Source: Neobacillus citreus
GTDB taxonomy: Bacteria; Bacillota; Bacilli; Bacillales; Cytobacillaceae
Direction: 5' to 3'
DNA: 64,000 nt
Assembly: GCF_018343545.2 (NCBI RefSeq)
Contig: NZ_JAGYPE020000004.1
Span: 123,060 to 187,059 of the forward strand
Part shown: one piece after another, positions 42,787-52,232 of the stretch
Position numbering within the stretch: position 1 is the first letter of the stretch
Layout of the letters: each line of letters begins with the position of its first letter
Notes under the pieces: model-generated
What the model saw: only the letters and a program-made list of their open reading frames with translations
Told to the model about the DNA's origin: nothing
Database searches by the model: none
Made by a program: the position numbers and the translations under genes

Positions 42787-42864
42787 AGTAATCAATTTTT
42801 CAATGAAAATGATGTCTTAAAGCAATTTCAAAATGGCTTATTTTCCTTAGGGGAGTGATATTTT

Positions 42865-44670
42865 TTGCAACTTCAGGTATTGAACAGTCCATTTACTGAG
42901 GAGCAGGCAGAGCTCCTAAATCGTCTTCTGCCAAGCTTAACGGAATCGCAAAAGGTCTGGTTAAGCGGGTACTTTGCTGCCTCTGCGAATTCAATTGCAT
43001 TGGGAGCACCGGCAGGTCAGCCTGCACAATCCCAAAGCGTATCCAAAGAGGTGACGATTCTTTATGGATCGCAAACTGGAAATTCCAAGGGTCTGGCGAA
43101 AAAAGCAAGTCAGGCACTTGAGGGGATTGGATTTAAAGCAACCGTTTCGGCGATGAGTGATTTTAAACTGAACAATTTAAAAAAGGTTCAAAACCTGCTC
43201 ATTATTGCTAGTACACATGGTGAGGGTGAGCCGCCTGATAACGCAAAATCCTTCCATGAGTTCTTGTTTGGAAAACGGGCGCCAAAGCTTGACGGTCTGC
43301 AATTTTCCGTTTTGGCACTTGGAGACAGCTCATACGAGTTTTTCTGTCAAACCGGAAAAGATTTTGACAAACGTTTGGAAGAGCTTGGCGGCACTAGACT
43401 TTATCCACGCTTTGACTGTGATGTAGATTTTGACGAGCCGGCTGGTGAATGGCTGCAAGGTGTTCTTGGCAGCTTGAATGAAGTACAAGGGGGAAGTGAA
43501 GCATCAGCCCCTGTTCCTGTAGGAACAACTCAAACTGCTGAGTCTATGTACTCAAGAACAAATCCATTCCGTGCGGAGGTCCTTGAAAATATTAATTTAA
43601 ATGGCCGCGGTTCGAATAAAGAAACTCGTCACCTTGAATTATCGCTTGAAGGATCTGGTCTAAGTTTTGAGCCGGGTGACAGCCTGGGGATTTATCCAGA
43701 GAACGATCCTACGCTAGTTGAACTGTTACTTCAGGAATTAACATGGAGTCCGGATGAAGTTGTTACCGTAAAACAAGGGGATGCCCGTCCACTTAAAGAT
43801 GTGCTTACTTCTTATTATGAAATTACCGTATTGACAAAACCACTGCTTGAAAAAATCGCTCAGGTGTCAACAAATGTTGAGCTTAAGGAACTTGTTGCAG
43901 CAGGCAATGAGGATAAATTAAAGGCTTATATTGAGTCCAGAGATTTACTAGATTTGATCCATGATTTTGGTGCTTGGGGAGAATCGGCACAAGAGTTTGT
44001 ATCCGTATTACGTAAAATTCCAGCACGACTTTATTCCATTGCTAGCAGTTTGTCTGCTAATCCGGATGAAGTTCATTTGACTATTGGCGCCGTCCGCTAC
44101 GCGGCACATGGCCGCGAACGGAAGGGTGTCTGCTCAATTTTAACAGCGGAGCGTCTGGAAGCAGGAGATACCTTGCCTATATTCATCCAGCATAATGAAA
44201 ACTTTAAACTGCCTGTTAACCAGGATGCGCCGATTATTATGGTTGGGCCGGGAACAGGGGCTGCGCCATTCCGTTCATTCATGCAGGAGCGTGAAGAAAA
44301 CGGTGCGGAAGGTAAAGCTTGGATGTTCTTTGGCGATCAGCATTTTGTGACGGACTTCCTCTATCAGCTTGAATGGCAAAAATGGCTAAAGGACGGCGTA
44401 CTTACAAAGATGGATGTAGCGTTTTCTCGCGACCAGGCTGAAAAGGTATATGTGCAGCAGCGCATGTTAGAGCAAAGCAAGGAATTGTTCCAGTGGCTTG
44501 AGGAAGGTGCTTACTTCTATATTTGCGGTGATGAAAAGCACATGGCACATGATGTCCATAACACTTTAATTGAAATTATTGAAAAAGAAGGCAATATGAG
44601 CCGTGAGAAAGCGGAAGAGTATGTAGCCGAAATGCAGCAGCAAAAACGCTATCAGCGTGACGTATATTGA
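42865..44670 (+). CDS. cysJ: Assimilatory sulfite reductase flavoprotein alpha subunit
   Basis: A 601-residue flavoprotein that passes electrons from NADPH through FAD and FMN to CysI. The flavodoxin domain (about 65-205) has LYGSQTGNSKG and ASTHGEGEPPDN. The FAD domain (about 225-450) has RLYSIASS and the NADP domain (about 460-601) has GPGTGAAPFRSFMQ, ending in RYQRDVY. The TTG start has GGGGAGTGAT upstream. The 27-base gap to cysI indicates one operon. Confidence 0.95.
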   Translation: MQLQVLNSPFTEEQAELLNRLLPSLTESQKVWLSGYFAASANSIALGAPAGQPAQSQSVSKEVTILYGSQTGNSKGLAKKASQALEGIGFKATVSAMSDFKLNNLKKVQNLLIIASTHGEGEPPDNAKSFHEFLFGKRAPKLDGLQFSVLALGDSSYEFFCQTGKDFDKRLEELGGTRLYPRFDCDVDFDEPAGEWLQGVLGSLNEVQGGSEASAPVPVGTTQTAESMYSRTNPFRAEVLENINLNGRGSNKETRHLELSLEGSGLSFEPGDSLGIYPENDPTLVELLLQELTWSPDEVVTVKQGDARPLKDVLTSYYEITVLTKPLLEKIAQVSTNVELKELVAAGNEDKLKAYIESRDLLDLIHDFGAWGESAQEFVSVLRKIPARLYSIASSLSANPDEVHLTIGAVRYAAHGRERKGVCSILTAERLEAGDTLPIFIQHNENFKLPVNQDAPIIMVGPGTGAAPFRSFMQEREENGAEGKAWMFFGDQHFVTDFLYQLEWQKWLKDGVLTKMDVAFSRDQAEKVYVQQRMLEQSKELFQWLEEGAYFYICGDEKHMAHDVHNTLIEIIEKEGNMSREKAEEYVAEMQQQKRYQRDVY

Positions 44671-44697
44671 TTTGGTTTTGAAAGGAGTCTTTTCAAC

Positions 44698-46416
44698 ATG
44701 GTGAACTCAATTTTAAAAGCACCGGATGGTAAGCCAAGTGATGTCGAGCGTATAAAAATAGAAAGCGACTATTTACGCGGCACGCTGACGGAAGTAATGC
44801 AGGACCGGTTAAGCGCAGGTATTCCTGATGATGACAACCGTCTGATGAAGCATCATGGCAGTTATTTACAGGATGACCGCGATCTTCGTAATGAACGACA
44901 AAAACAGAAATTAGAACCAGCATATCAATTTATGCTCCGTGTCCGTGCACCAGGCGGTGTTGTAACACCGGAACAATGGCTGGTATTGGATGGGCTTGCC
45001 GATAAGAACGCCAACGGCACCATCAAACTGACTACTCGTCAATCATTCCAATTTCATGGCATTTTAAAATGGAATATGAAAAATACAATTCAGGAAATCC
45101 ACAACACATTGTTAACGACTCTTGCTGCCTGCGGAGACGTGAACAGAAACGTGATGTGTAACCCAAATCCATATCAATCCGAGATACATGCGGAAGTGTA
45201 TGAATGGGCGAGCTATTTAAGTGAATATCTATTACCTCGTTCTAGAGCTTATCATGAAATCTGGCTCGATGAGGAAAAGATTGCTGGCACACCAGAAGTA
45301 GAAGAAGTGGAGCCATTATATGGACCAACCTATTTACCACGTAAATTCAAGATTGGTATTGCTGTTCCGCCATCAAATGATATTGATGTGTTTTCTCAGG
45401 ACCTAGGTTTGATTGCAATTGTAGAAGACGGTAAGCTTGCTGGTTTCAACGTAGCAATTGGTGGCGGCATGGGTAGCACACATGGCGACAAAGCAACCTA
45501 TCCACAGGTTGCGAAAGTCATCGGATTCGTTACTCCTGACAAAATAGTCGAACTGGCTGAAAAGACCATTTCGATTCAGCGGGATTACGGAAACCGCTCT
45601 GTTCGCAAGAATGCCCGTTTCAAATATACTATTGACCGCCTTGGATTGGAGACGGTTAAGGCAGAATTAGAAAACCGCCTTGGCTGGAGCTTGGATGAGG
45701 CAAAGCCGTACCACTTTGACCATAATGGTGACCGATACGGCTGGGTGAAAGGCGTTGGGGGCAAGTGGCATTTTACCTTCTTTGTTGAAAATGGACGTGT
45801 GAAAGATTTTGAAGATTACAAGCTGAAAACAGGCTTAAGGGAACTAGCCAAAATCCATACTGGTGATTTCCGTTTAACACCTAATCAGAATCTTGTGATT
45901 GCCAATGTTTCAAGTCAGAAAAAGAAAAAAATTTCCGAATTAATGGAGCAATATGGCTTAACTGATGGTAAGCACCATTCGGCTCTACGCCGTAATTCAA
46001 TGGCGTGTGTTGCGCTCCCAACATGCGGATTGGCATTTGCTGAAAGTGAACGCTACCTGCCACAGCTAATTGAAAAGATTGAAGAGATTGTAGATGAGAA
46101 CGGACTGCGTGATGAGGAAATTACAATCCGCATGACTGGCTGTCCGAATGGTTGTGCCCGCCCGGCGCTATCAGAAATCGCGCTGATCGGGAAAGCGGTC
46201 GGAAAGTACAATTTGTATCTTGGGGGCGCTTTTGACGGCAGCCGTATGAACAAAATGTACCGTGAAAACATTGGTGAAGCAGAAATTCTAAATGAATTGA
46301 GCGTCCTTCTTGGCCGTTATGCGAAGGAACGAAATGAAGGAGAGCACTTCGGAGACTACGTTATCCGTGCTGAAATCATTAAAGCTGTTACAGACGGAAC
46401 TAATTTCCACGACTAA
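44698..46416 (+). CDS. cysI: Assimilatory sulfite reductase hemoprotein beta subunit
   Basis: A 572-residue siroheme and [4Fe-4S] enzyme that reduces sulfite to sulfide with six electrons. The cluster ligands are Cys437 and Cys443 (CVALPTC) and Cys482 and Cys486 (CPNGC). Substrate-binding Arg and Lys lie in [10 protein letters not shown] and GGGMGSTHG regions. AAAGGAG precedes the ATG. It forms the CysJI complex with the upstream gene. Confidence 0.96.
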   Translation: MVNSILKAPDGKPSDVERIKIESDYLRGTLTEVMQDRLSAGIPDDDNRLMKHHGSYLQDDRDLRNERQKQKLEPAYQFMLRVRAPGGVVTPEQWLVLDGLADKNANGTIKLTTRQSFQFHGILKWNMKNTIQEIHNTLLTTLAACGDVNRNVMCNPNPYQSEIHAEVYEWASYLSEYLLPRSRAYHEIWLDEEKIAGTPEVEEVEPLYGPTYLPRKFKIGIAVPPSNDIDVFSQDLGLIAIVEDGKLAGFNVAIGGGMGSTHGDKATYPQVAKVIGFVTPDKIVELAEKTISIQRDYGNRSVRKNARFKYTIDRLGLETVKAELENRLGWSLDEAKPYHFDHNGDRYGWVKGVGGKWHFTFFVENGRVKDFEDYKLKTGLRELAKIHTGDFRLTPNQNLVIANVSSQKKKKISELMEQYGLTDGKHHSALRRNSMACVALPTCGLAFAESERYLPQLIEKIEEIVDENGLRDEEITIRMTGCPNGCARPALSEIALIGKAVGKYNLYLGGAFDGSRMNKMYRENIGEAEILNELSVLLGRYAKERNEGEHFGDYVIRAEIIKAVTDGTNFHD

Positions 46417-46424
46417 TAAATAAG

Positions 46425-46475
46425 AAGGGGCATGAAGCCGCTGTGCATTAGGCAGTGCGGGTCATGCCCCTTTTC
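46425..46475. terminator. Bidirectional terminator of cysJI and the EamA gene
   Basis: AAGGGGCATGA (46425-46435) and TCATGCCCCTT (46462-46472) form a perfect 11-base-pair stem. The right arm lies within the last codons of the convergent EamA gene. Confidence 0.82.
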
Positions 46476-47347
46476 TTACTTTTATTTGGAGTTTGATAGG
46501 TTGCTAGAACAGCACCTATAATGGTTATGATGCCTCCTAGCAGGGTTGCCAACGACACGCTCTCTCCTAATAACAAAACACCAAATACAACGGTCCAAAT
46601 GGGCAGCAAATTGATAAATGGCGCAGCTAGTGCCGGTCCAACCATTTCTACTCCTGCGCTCCAGGAGAAGAAGGCAACAACAGAAGCCAACGTGCTAACG
46701 TAGACGACTGCAAGCCAGGCAGAACCTGTCATATGGATCATTCCCGTATCGACGGTGCCTATGCAGCTTAACGCGCTCCATAGGGTACCATAAAAGGATG
46801 CGCCGGCCGTCATGGTTAACGGATCCATACTTTTCCCGTAGCGTTTCAAAAGAACGGTATACATTCCCCATGCCAAGCAGGATAACAGAATCTCAATTTC
46901 TCCGATTAGGGAGCTGTGGGATGCCCCGCTTTGTTTTCCCTGAATTAAAATCATCACACCAATCACTGAAATGACAGCACCAATCCACGATTTAGCATGA
47001 ATCTTATCCTTTAAAACAAACGGTGTAAACAGCAAGATGGCAATCGGAATCCCTGCAGATATCATTCCAGCTTGAGAAGCACTTAAGGATCTTAATCCTA
47101 AGTAATTTAAGGTTGAAAAAGCAAACACCCCAAAAAACCCAAGAATCAAAAATTCCTTCCATTTTTTTCGGATAGGGAAATCCTTTTTATTAAAGGCAAG
47201 TATTCCCCAAAGAAGGATCGTTGATATGCCCCACCGAATCGTGTTTAGCAGCGTTGCCGGCAGAGCAGGTGCCAGAAAACGACCGCATATGTAATTACCG
47301 CCCCAAAGAATGGTGGCTAAGATTAATAGTGCAACACCTTTTTTCAT
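46448..47347 (-). CDS. EamA/DMT-superfamily transporter
   Basis: A 299-residue protein with ten hydrophobic segments in two EamA repeats (about 5-135 and 150-285); ILWGGNYICGRFLAPALP opens repeat 1 and SLIGEIEILLSCLAWGMYTVLLKRY opens repeat 2, the latter read only in parts. It probably exports an amino acid or metabolite. It is divergent from a PLP aminotransferase gene. Confidence 0.87.
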   Translation of the reverse strand: MKKGVALLILATILWGGNYICGRFLAPALPATLLNTIRWGISTILLWGILAFNKKDFPIRKKWKEFLILGFFGVFAFSTLNYLGLRSLSASQAGMISAGIPIAILLFTPFVLKDKIHAKSWIGAVISVIGVMILIQGKQSGASHSSLIGEIEILLSCLAWGMYTVLLKRYGKSMDPLTMTAGASFYGTLWSALSCIGTVDTGMIHMTGSAWLAVVYVSTLASVVAFFSWSAGVEMVGPALAAPFINLLPIWTVVFGVLLLGESVSLATLLGGIITIIGAVLATYQTPNKSKKRGMTRTA

Positions 47348-47469
47348 GTAAATTACCCTTTCTAGTTAGTCTGAAACATTCAGTTTATACTATTAAATTA
47401 TGATACTACTTTAAAATTATTTAGGAAAGCGAATGGTTTCAATTTTTCAAAACATTTAGAAATAAATTC

Positions 47470-47498
47470 TTGCATATAAGGATTTTATATTATACTAT
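47470..47498 (+). promoter_or_regulatory. Candidate promoter of the aminotransferase gene
   Basis: TTGCAT (47470-47475), 17 bases, TACTAT (47493-47498), in an AT-rich divergent gap. Confidence 0.45.
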
Positions 47499-47586
47499 TT
47501 AAAATAATATCAATTTTCAATTATATGCTTTAGTAAAATAGCATTAAATTGAACTATTTATTTTTCAAAAAAGGAAGCGACTAACA

Positions 47587-48777
47587 TTGAATTATCCATT
47601 TGCATCTCGTACTCAAAGCTTTGAATCATCTGCTGTCAGGGACATCCTAAAAGTGACGCAACAGGCTCATGTCATTTCATTTGCCGGAGGACTGCCAGCT
47701 GAGGACATTTTCCCAGTGGAAGCGGTAAGAACTGCCTATGATAAGGTTTTTTCCTCAGGAAACAACGCCTTACAATACGGTTTAACTGAAGGCTTTATCC
47801 CGCTTCGTGAAATGATTCAAACTAAAATGGAGCGAAAGGGAATTACATCTTCCCCTGAAAATATATTGGTTACAACAGGATCCCAGCAGGTCATTGATTT
47901 GTTCTCAAGAATCATGCTAAGCGAAGGGGATGTCGTTCTAACCGAGGACCCTACATATTTATCTGCCTTGCAGGTGTTCCACTCATACGGGGCGGAGGTA
48001 ATTGCTGTCCATAGTGATCAGGAGGGAATGGACCCTGAGGATTTAAGGGTTAAACTGGAACAATACCAGCCTAAATTTGTTTATGTCATTCCAACTTTCT
48101 CAAATCCAGACGGCAAGGTTTGGAGCGCGGAAAGACGCCAGCATTTACTAGACCTTTGCTATCAATATAATATTCTGATATTAGAAGACGATCCATACGG
48201 GGATATTCAATTCCATGACGACGAGTATTACCAGCCGCTGGCATCACTTGATGAGCAACGTACCCATGTCGTTTATACGAGTACCTTCTCGAAATCCGTT
48301 GTCCCTGCACTCCGCACAGGCTGGGTAACCGGTCCGATCGAAATCATTCAAATGATGGCGAAAGCCAAGCAAATGAACGATTTGCATTCGAGCAGCCTAG
48401 ACCAGCAGGCACTATATTATCTGCTGCGCGATTTCGACTTGGATTCCCATATCCAAACAATCCGCCGCGAGTATTATCTTCGAATGACGATTATGCGGGA
48501 TTACCTTGCAAAGCTCGGCACTGACTTGTTCAAATGTGCTGAACCGAAAGGCGGCATGTTTATGTGGGTGGAAGCCAATGAAGAGATTAATACCACCGCA
48601 TTGCTGCATCAGGCAGTTGAAAAGGGTGTAGCCTTCGTGCCAGGAGCTCCATTCTATGTAGGTCAGCCAAAGTATAACACCTTCCGCCTAAACTTCAGCC
48701 ATTCTTCACCTGAACGGATTCAGGAGGGAATGGATCGGTTGGTAAGTGTCCTGCTGAAGCCGGCACATTCTAAATAA
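47587..48777 (+). CDS. Class I/II PLP-dependent aminotransferase (LysN/Aro8-like)
   Basis: A 396-residue aminotransferase. Landmarks are ISFAGGLPAEDIFP, NALQYGLTEGFIPLRE, NPDGKVWS and the PLP Lys in YTSTFSKSVVPALRTGW, as in the 2-aminoadipate/aromatic aminotransferase group. There is no GntR-type DNA-binding domain, so it is an enzyme, not a MocR regulator. TTG start after AAAGGAAG. Substrate unknown. Confidence 0.88.
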   Translation: MNYPFASRTQSFESSAVRDILKVTQQAHVISFAGGLPAEDIFPVEAVRTAYDKVFSSGNNALQYGLTEGFIPLREMIQTKMERKGITSSPENILVTTGSQQVIDLFSRIMLSEGDVVLTEDPTYLSALQVFHSYGAEVIAVHSDQEGMDPEDLRVKLEQYQPKFVYVIPTFSNPDGKVWSAERRQHLLDLCYQYNILILEDDPYGDIQFHDDEYYQPLASLDEQRTHVVYTSTFSKSVVPALRTGWVTGPIEIIQMMAKAKQMNDLHSSSLDQQALYYLLRDFDLDSHIQTIRREYYLRMTIMRDYLAKLGTDLFKCAEPKGGMFMWVEANEEINTTALLHQAVEKGVAFVPGAPFYVGQPKYNTFRLNFSHSSPERIQEGMDRLVSVLLKPAHSK

Positions 48778-48793
48778 ATTTAAATTGAAAAAC

Positions 48794-48828
48794 GTGTTAA
48801 GGATAAATTTCCTTAACACTTTTTTTGA
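48794..48828 (+). terminator. Terminator of the aminotransferase gene
   Basis: GTGTTAAGG (48794-48802) and CCTTAACAC (48811-48819), followed by a run of T. Confidence 0.9.
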
Positions 48829-48945
48829 TGAGTCAATACTTACTCATTGGTAAATTTCGACAACATTTTTAACCTATATTTGTTATGATTTCAGTCGTAA
48901 ACGGAAAATGTCCAACCTATACCTTTACGGAAAAGGGGTAAATAA

Positions 48946-49716
48946 ATGAACCGCAGCCAATTGCGTATTATTGATTTAAGTGTTCCATTGGATATTCGAG
49001 CGAAGGAGCCTTTCCCACCTGAAATCCTCTATGAATCGCACGAACAGGGGGCCGAGCAGGCCGCCAAAATCCTAGGATTAAAGGGCAGCGATTTTCCGGA
49101 CAGCGCAGCCTGGGCGGTAGAAACGGTCACGCTGACAACACATACCGGAACACATGTTGACGCGCCGTGGCATTATGCGGCCAAAACAGCAGGAGAACCA
49201 TCAAGAACAATCGACGAACTGCCTCTCGAATGGTTCTATGGCAACGGTGTTCTCTTTGACTTTAGCGAAAAACAGCCGGGCTATGAAATCCAAATAGAAG
49301 ATTTAGAAAAACAATTGCAAGAAATGAACTATCAGCTGAAACCTTATGACATTGTCTTGATAAGAACTGATGCCGATAAAAAATATTTCGAAGAGAACTA
49401 TGCTGCTGTCCACGCTGGCGTATCGGCGGATGCAACACGCTGGCTCATTCAAAAAGGAATAAAAGTCATGGGAACAGACGGCTGGGGCTGGGACATTCCG
49501 CTTTATCATCAAGCTGCCGATTATAAGCAAAATCCGCGTGATGGCGTCCTGTGGGCGGCCCATTATGTTGGAAAGGAAGCAGAATATTGCCAAATTGAAA
49601 AACTGGCAAACTTGGATTTACTGCCAAAACGATTCGGCTACAAAGTAGCGGTTTTTCCAGTCAAAATAACAGGTGCCAGCGCAGGCTGGGCGAGACCAGT
49701 TGCCATTTTTGAATAA
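48946..49716 (+). CDS. Cyclase-family metal hydrolase (kynurenine formamidase / isatin hydrolase fold)
   Basis: A 256-residue protein with the family metal motif HTGTHVDAPWHY, preceded by IIDLSVPLD and followed by MGTDGWGWDIPL. Such manganese or zinc hydrolases open formamides, isatin or other cyclic amides. The next gene, an FAH-fold enzyme, is 14 bases downstream, so they form an operon. The pair fits a ring-cleavage or aromatic side-chain pathway. Confidence 0.85.
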   Translation: MNRSQLRIIDLSVPLDIRAKEPFPPEILYESHEQGAEQAAKILGLKGSDFPDSAAWAVETVTLTTHTGTHVDAPWHYAAKTAGEPSRTIDELPLEWFYGNGVLFDFSEKQPGYEIQIEDLEKQLQEMNYQLKPYDIVLIRTDADKKYFEENYAAVHAGVSADATRWLIQKGIKVMGTDGWGWDIPLYHQAADYKQNPRDGVLWAAHYVGKEAEYCQIEKLANLDLLPKRFGYKVAVFPVKITGASAGWARPVAIFE

Positions 49717-49730
49717 AGGAGACAATAGGA

Positions 49731-50636
49731 ATGAAATTTATAACATTTATTGATGCAAACGGCCGCCAAAAAGCCGGCTGGATTAAGGATGAGAACGTTT
49801 ATGATATAAATCTTGTTAGCAACGGTGAGCTGCCTGATAATCTATTAGAGTTAATTAAAAACTATACCGGATATTTGCCAGTTTTGAAGAGTTTGGAGGG
49901 CATTGCGGAGCCATCTGCTCAGTTAAACGAAGTTACACTAACAGCTCCACTGCCAAATCCGCCAAGTGTAAGGGATTTTATGGCTTTTGAATTGCATGTG
50001 TTGAATGCCAGGAAACTAACAGGCCGCAAGGTACCCGAAGAATGGTATGAAATACCTGCTTTTTATTTTACCAACCATTTAGTTTTGTCGGGCCACAATG
50101 AAAAAATAGAACGTCCTCCCGGCTGTTTCGCGTTGGATTATGAATTGGAGCTGGGCTGCATCATTGGCAAGGAAGGGAAGAACATCAAGGCAGAGGAAGC
50201 TGAAGACTATATTTTCGGCTACACCATATTTAACGATTGGTCGGCCCGTGATCTGCAGCAGAAAGAGATGAAAATCGGGCTAGGGCCGGCGAAGGGTAAG
50301 GACTTCGCGACCACCATCGGACCTGTTATCGTCACGAAGGATGAGCTTGAAAAATATCGATTCGGCCGCGGCTTTGATTTAACGATGACAGCCAAAGTAA
50401 ATGGAGAACTGCTATCAAAAGGAAATGCTAAAGATCTCTATTACTCATTTGGACAAATGATCGAAAGGGCATCGGCTGGAGTCACGCTCTACCCTGGAGA
50501 TATCCTTGGATCCGGCACTGTCGGAACGGGCTGCCTCCTCGAGCTTGGACCAGAGGTTCACCGATGGTTAGAGCCCGGCGATTCCGTAGAGCTAGAAATC
50601 ACCGGCATCGGTAAATTGAAGAACCAGATTATTTAA
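49731..50636 (+). CDS. Fumarylacetoacetate hydrolase family protein, second copy
   Basis: A 301-residue FAH-fold enzyme with an N-terminal domain (about 1-75) and a catalytic domain containing RDFMAFELH, PAFYFTNHLVLSG, ALDYELELGCIIGKEG, TIFNDWSARDLQ and GSGTVGTGCLLE. The DYELELG and WSARDLQ segments hold the metal ligands. It differs clearly from the FAH protein at 11975 and is closer to true fumarylacetoacetase-like 2-oxoacid hydrolases. AAAGGAG precedes ATG. Confidence 0.88.
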   Translation: MKFITFIDANGRQKAGWIKDENVYDINLVSNGELPDNLLELIKNYTGYLPVLKSLEGIAEPSAQLNEVTLTAPLPNPPSVRDFMAFELHVLNARKLTGRKVPEEWYEIPAFYFTNHLVLSGHNEKIERPPGCFALDYELELGCIIGKEGKNIKAEEAEDYIFGYTIFNDWSARDLQQKEMKIGLGPAKGKDFATTIGPVIVTKDELEKYRFGRGFDLTMTAKVNGELLSKGNAKDLYYSFGQMIERASAGVTLYPGDILGSGTVGTGCLLELGPEVHRWLEPGDSVELEITGIGKLKNQII

Positions 50637-50645
50637 TGCATGCTG

Positions 50646-50675
50646 AAGCCGCCGATATGTGAGGGCGGCTTTATT
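50646..50675 (+). terminator. Terminator of the cyclase-FAH operon
   Basis: AAGCCGCC (50646-50653) and GGCGGCTT (50664-50671), followed by TATTT. Confidence 0.8.
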
Positions 50676-50682
50676 TGGCTAA

Positions 50683-50725
50683 TAAGAAAGTATAAACTTT
50701 CTGTCGAAAGCTTTATACTTTCTTA
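50683..50725. repeat. 43-base AT-rich hairpin element
   Basis: TAAGAAAGTATAAA (50683-50696) is the exact inverse complement of TTTATACTTTCTTA (50712-50725). An inner CTTTC/GAAAG stem encloses TGTC, with a single unpaired C. It has no GC-rich stem or T-tail beyond its arms, unlike the terminator directly before it. It looks like a dispersed palindromic (REP- or MITE-like) unit. Confidence 0.75.
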
Positions 50726-50745
50726 ACGCATAAGAGTAACTACAA

Positions 50746-51549
50746 CTACGCCTCTGTCTTCGCCCTTAGGGGCTTGCCAATCGGCGAGTTTTCTTTATAC
50801 CACTGATAGCAAAAAATAACAACAAGGATAAGATCAATAACGTCACCGCCATAGTACATAAGCAAACTGCCAGACTCAGCCTGATCAGCTGGAACCCCTG
50901 CAGGTGGATGGGCATAAATGTACTTGGAAAGGATTCCGTGCCCGGCTAACGCCGCTACCATCACAATTCCACGGTATATAAAGCTCCTTCGATGCGGTAT
51001 TGGATCAATATTCACAAGCGCGGAGGTAAATACATATCCTCCAAGAAAGACATGTAAATGGACTGCCACGTAAACAAGGGTGTGTTTATGCATAGCCATA
51101 TAAAGGTCACTTGTATAAAGAACCCAAAGTCCTCCGACGTTTATCAGGGATGCAACAACCGGATCACTAAGAAAAAGAAAATATCTCTTTTTTAAAAAGG
51201 TAACAAGTCTCCGCGCAGCATTCACGTTTAATGTTCTTAAAATTATTGTCATCGGAGCCGCTAATACCATTAATAAGGGAGCCAGCATGCCCAAAAGCAG
51301 GTGGCTGAGCATATGTGCTGTAAAATCCTGATGGGCCCGCACAGCTAACGGTCCGCTAACCGCGGCAACAGCACAACATATAGCTAAAACAAAGAAAAAT
51401 GTCCGGTTTAACGGCCATGTTTTTTTTCGAAATTTTAATAGGGAAACTGCTAACAGATACAAAAACAATACCAACACGAGCGGCAATAAAAGGACAACCT
51501 GTAAAAATGTATCGTCCAAATAATGAGTAACATGATTATTGGAGTGCAT
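50746..51549 (-). CDS. ctaG: CtaG-type cytochrome c oxidase assembly membrane protein
   Basis: A 267-residue protein with about seven membrane spans of the caa3-type CtaG family. Visible segments are HQDFTAHMLSHLLLGMLAPL, containing the conserved His residues, and AVHLHVFLGGYVFTSAL. In B. subtilis CtaG supports formation of the caa3 oxidase copper site. Here it is not near oxidase structural genes. Its start overlaps the end of the DUF2243 gene by 14 bases, so the two are co-translated. Confidence 0.87.
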   Translation of the reverse strand: MHSNNHVTHYLDDTFLQVVLLLPLVLVLFLYLLAVSLLKFRKKTWPLNRTFFFVLAICCAVAAVSGPLAVRAHQDFTAHMLSHLLLGMLAPLLMVLAAPMTIILRTLNVNAARRLVTFLKKRYFLFLSDPVVASLINVGGLWVLYTSDLYMAMHKHTLVYVAVHLHVFLGGYVFTSALVNIDPIPHRRSFIYRGIVMVAALAGHGILSKYIYAHPPAGVPADQAESGSLLMYYGGDVIDLILVVIFCYQWYKENSPIGKPLRAKTEA

Positions 51550-52039
51550 TTTCTGTCATTTCTCCTGAAGGCAAAGATTTTCTCCGTGCCCGGTGCAGAA
51601 GAATGAAGCCTGCGATTATAATCATTATTGCCAGAACGTTCCAGACGATGTCATAGGGCAATATTTCAACGTTATAGCGAATCTGGTGAAGCTTCATCAG
51701 TTTGTGCTGTATGATGCCATCATACAGATTAAATAAACCTGCACCGAGGCACATACCAGCTAACCACCTTGTTGTCTCCCATGCGTTCCGGCGGCGCAGA
51801 TCTGCCACCATAAACAAAGCCCCTACAGTCGCAATCCAACTAAACGCATGGAAAAGTCCATCAGAAACCAGACCAATGCCTGTAGTGGATTTGTCATAGA
51901 AGTGATGCCAGTGGAGAAGCTGGTGAAAAAAAGTCTCATCTATAAATGCCACCAATCCAATACCAAACAGGAACCCCGACCAGACATTTCGAGTAGAATA
52001 AACTCCGTGCTTATTTTTTTGTTTTATCGTTCGAGCCAT
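51536..52039 (-). CDS. DUF2243 membrane protein
   Basis: A 167-residue protein with four membrane spans. Conserved DUF2243 segments: FIDETFFHQLLHWHHFYD and GLFNLYDGIIQHKLMKLHQI, rich in His, which suggests metal or heme handling. CtaG and DUF2243 proteins as neighbours suggest a common role in copper delivery or oxidase assembly, which is inference. Confidence 0.85.
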   Translation of the reverse strand: MARTIKQKNKHGVYSTRNVWSGFLFGIGLVAFIDETFFHQLLHWHHFYDKSTTGIGLVSDGLFHAFSWIATVGALFMVADLRRRNAWETTRWLAGMCLGAGLFNLYDGIIQHKLMKLHQIRYNVEILPYDIVWNVLAIMIIIAGFILLHRARRKSLPSGEMTENALQ

Positions 52040-52232
52040 ATTATTAACCTCGTTTAATTGGCTGTTATTTATAACAGTCCATTTTTTTCTATTATTACTT
52101 TATCCGAAATAGAATAGCCATAATCAGAAGTTAGGACTAAAGAACTAATTTAACCAGAAATGACAAGTTTCCTCCTTCTACTTAATAAAGATAGTTACGA
52201 CAGACAGAAAATTTTTAAAGGGGGATCTACAA

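Noticed and set aside
47587..48777. MocR-type transcription factor
   Set aside because: The aminotransferase fold is complete, but there is no N-terminal GntR-like winged helix; the protein starts directly with the aminotransferase arm.
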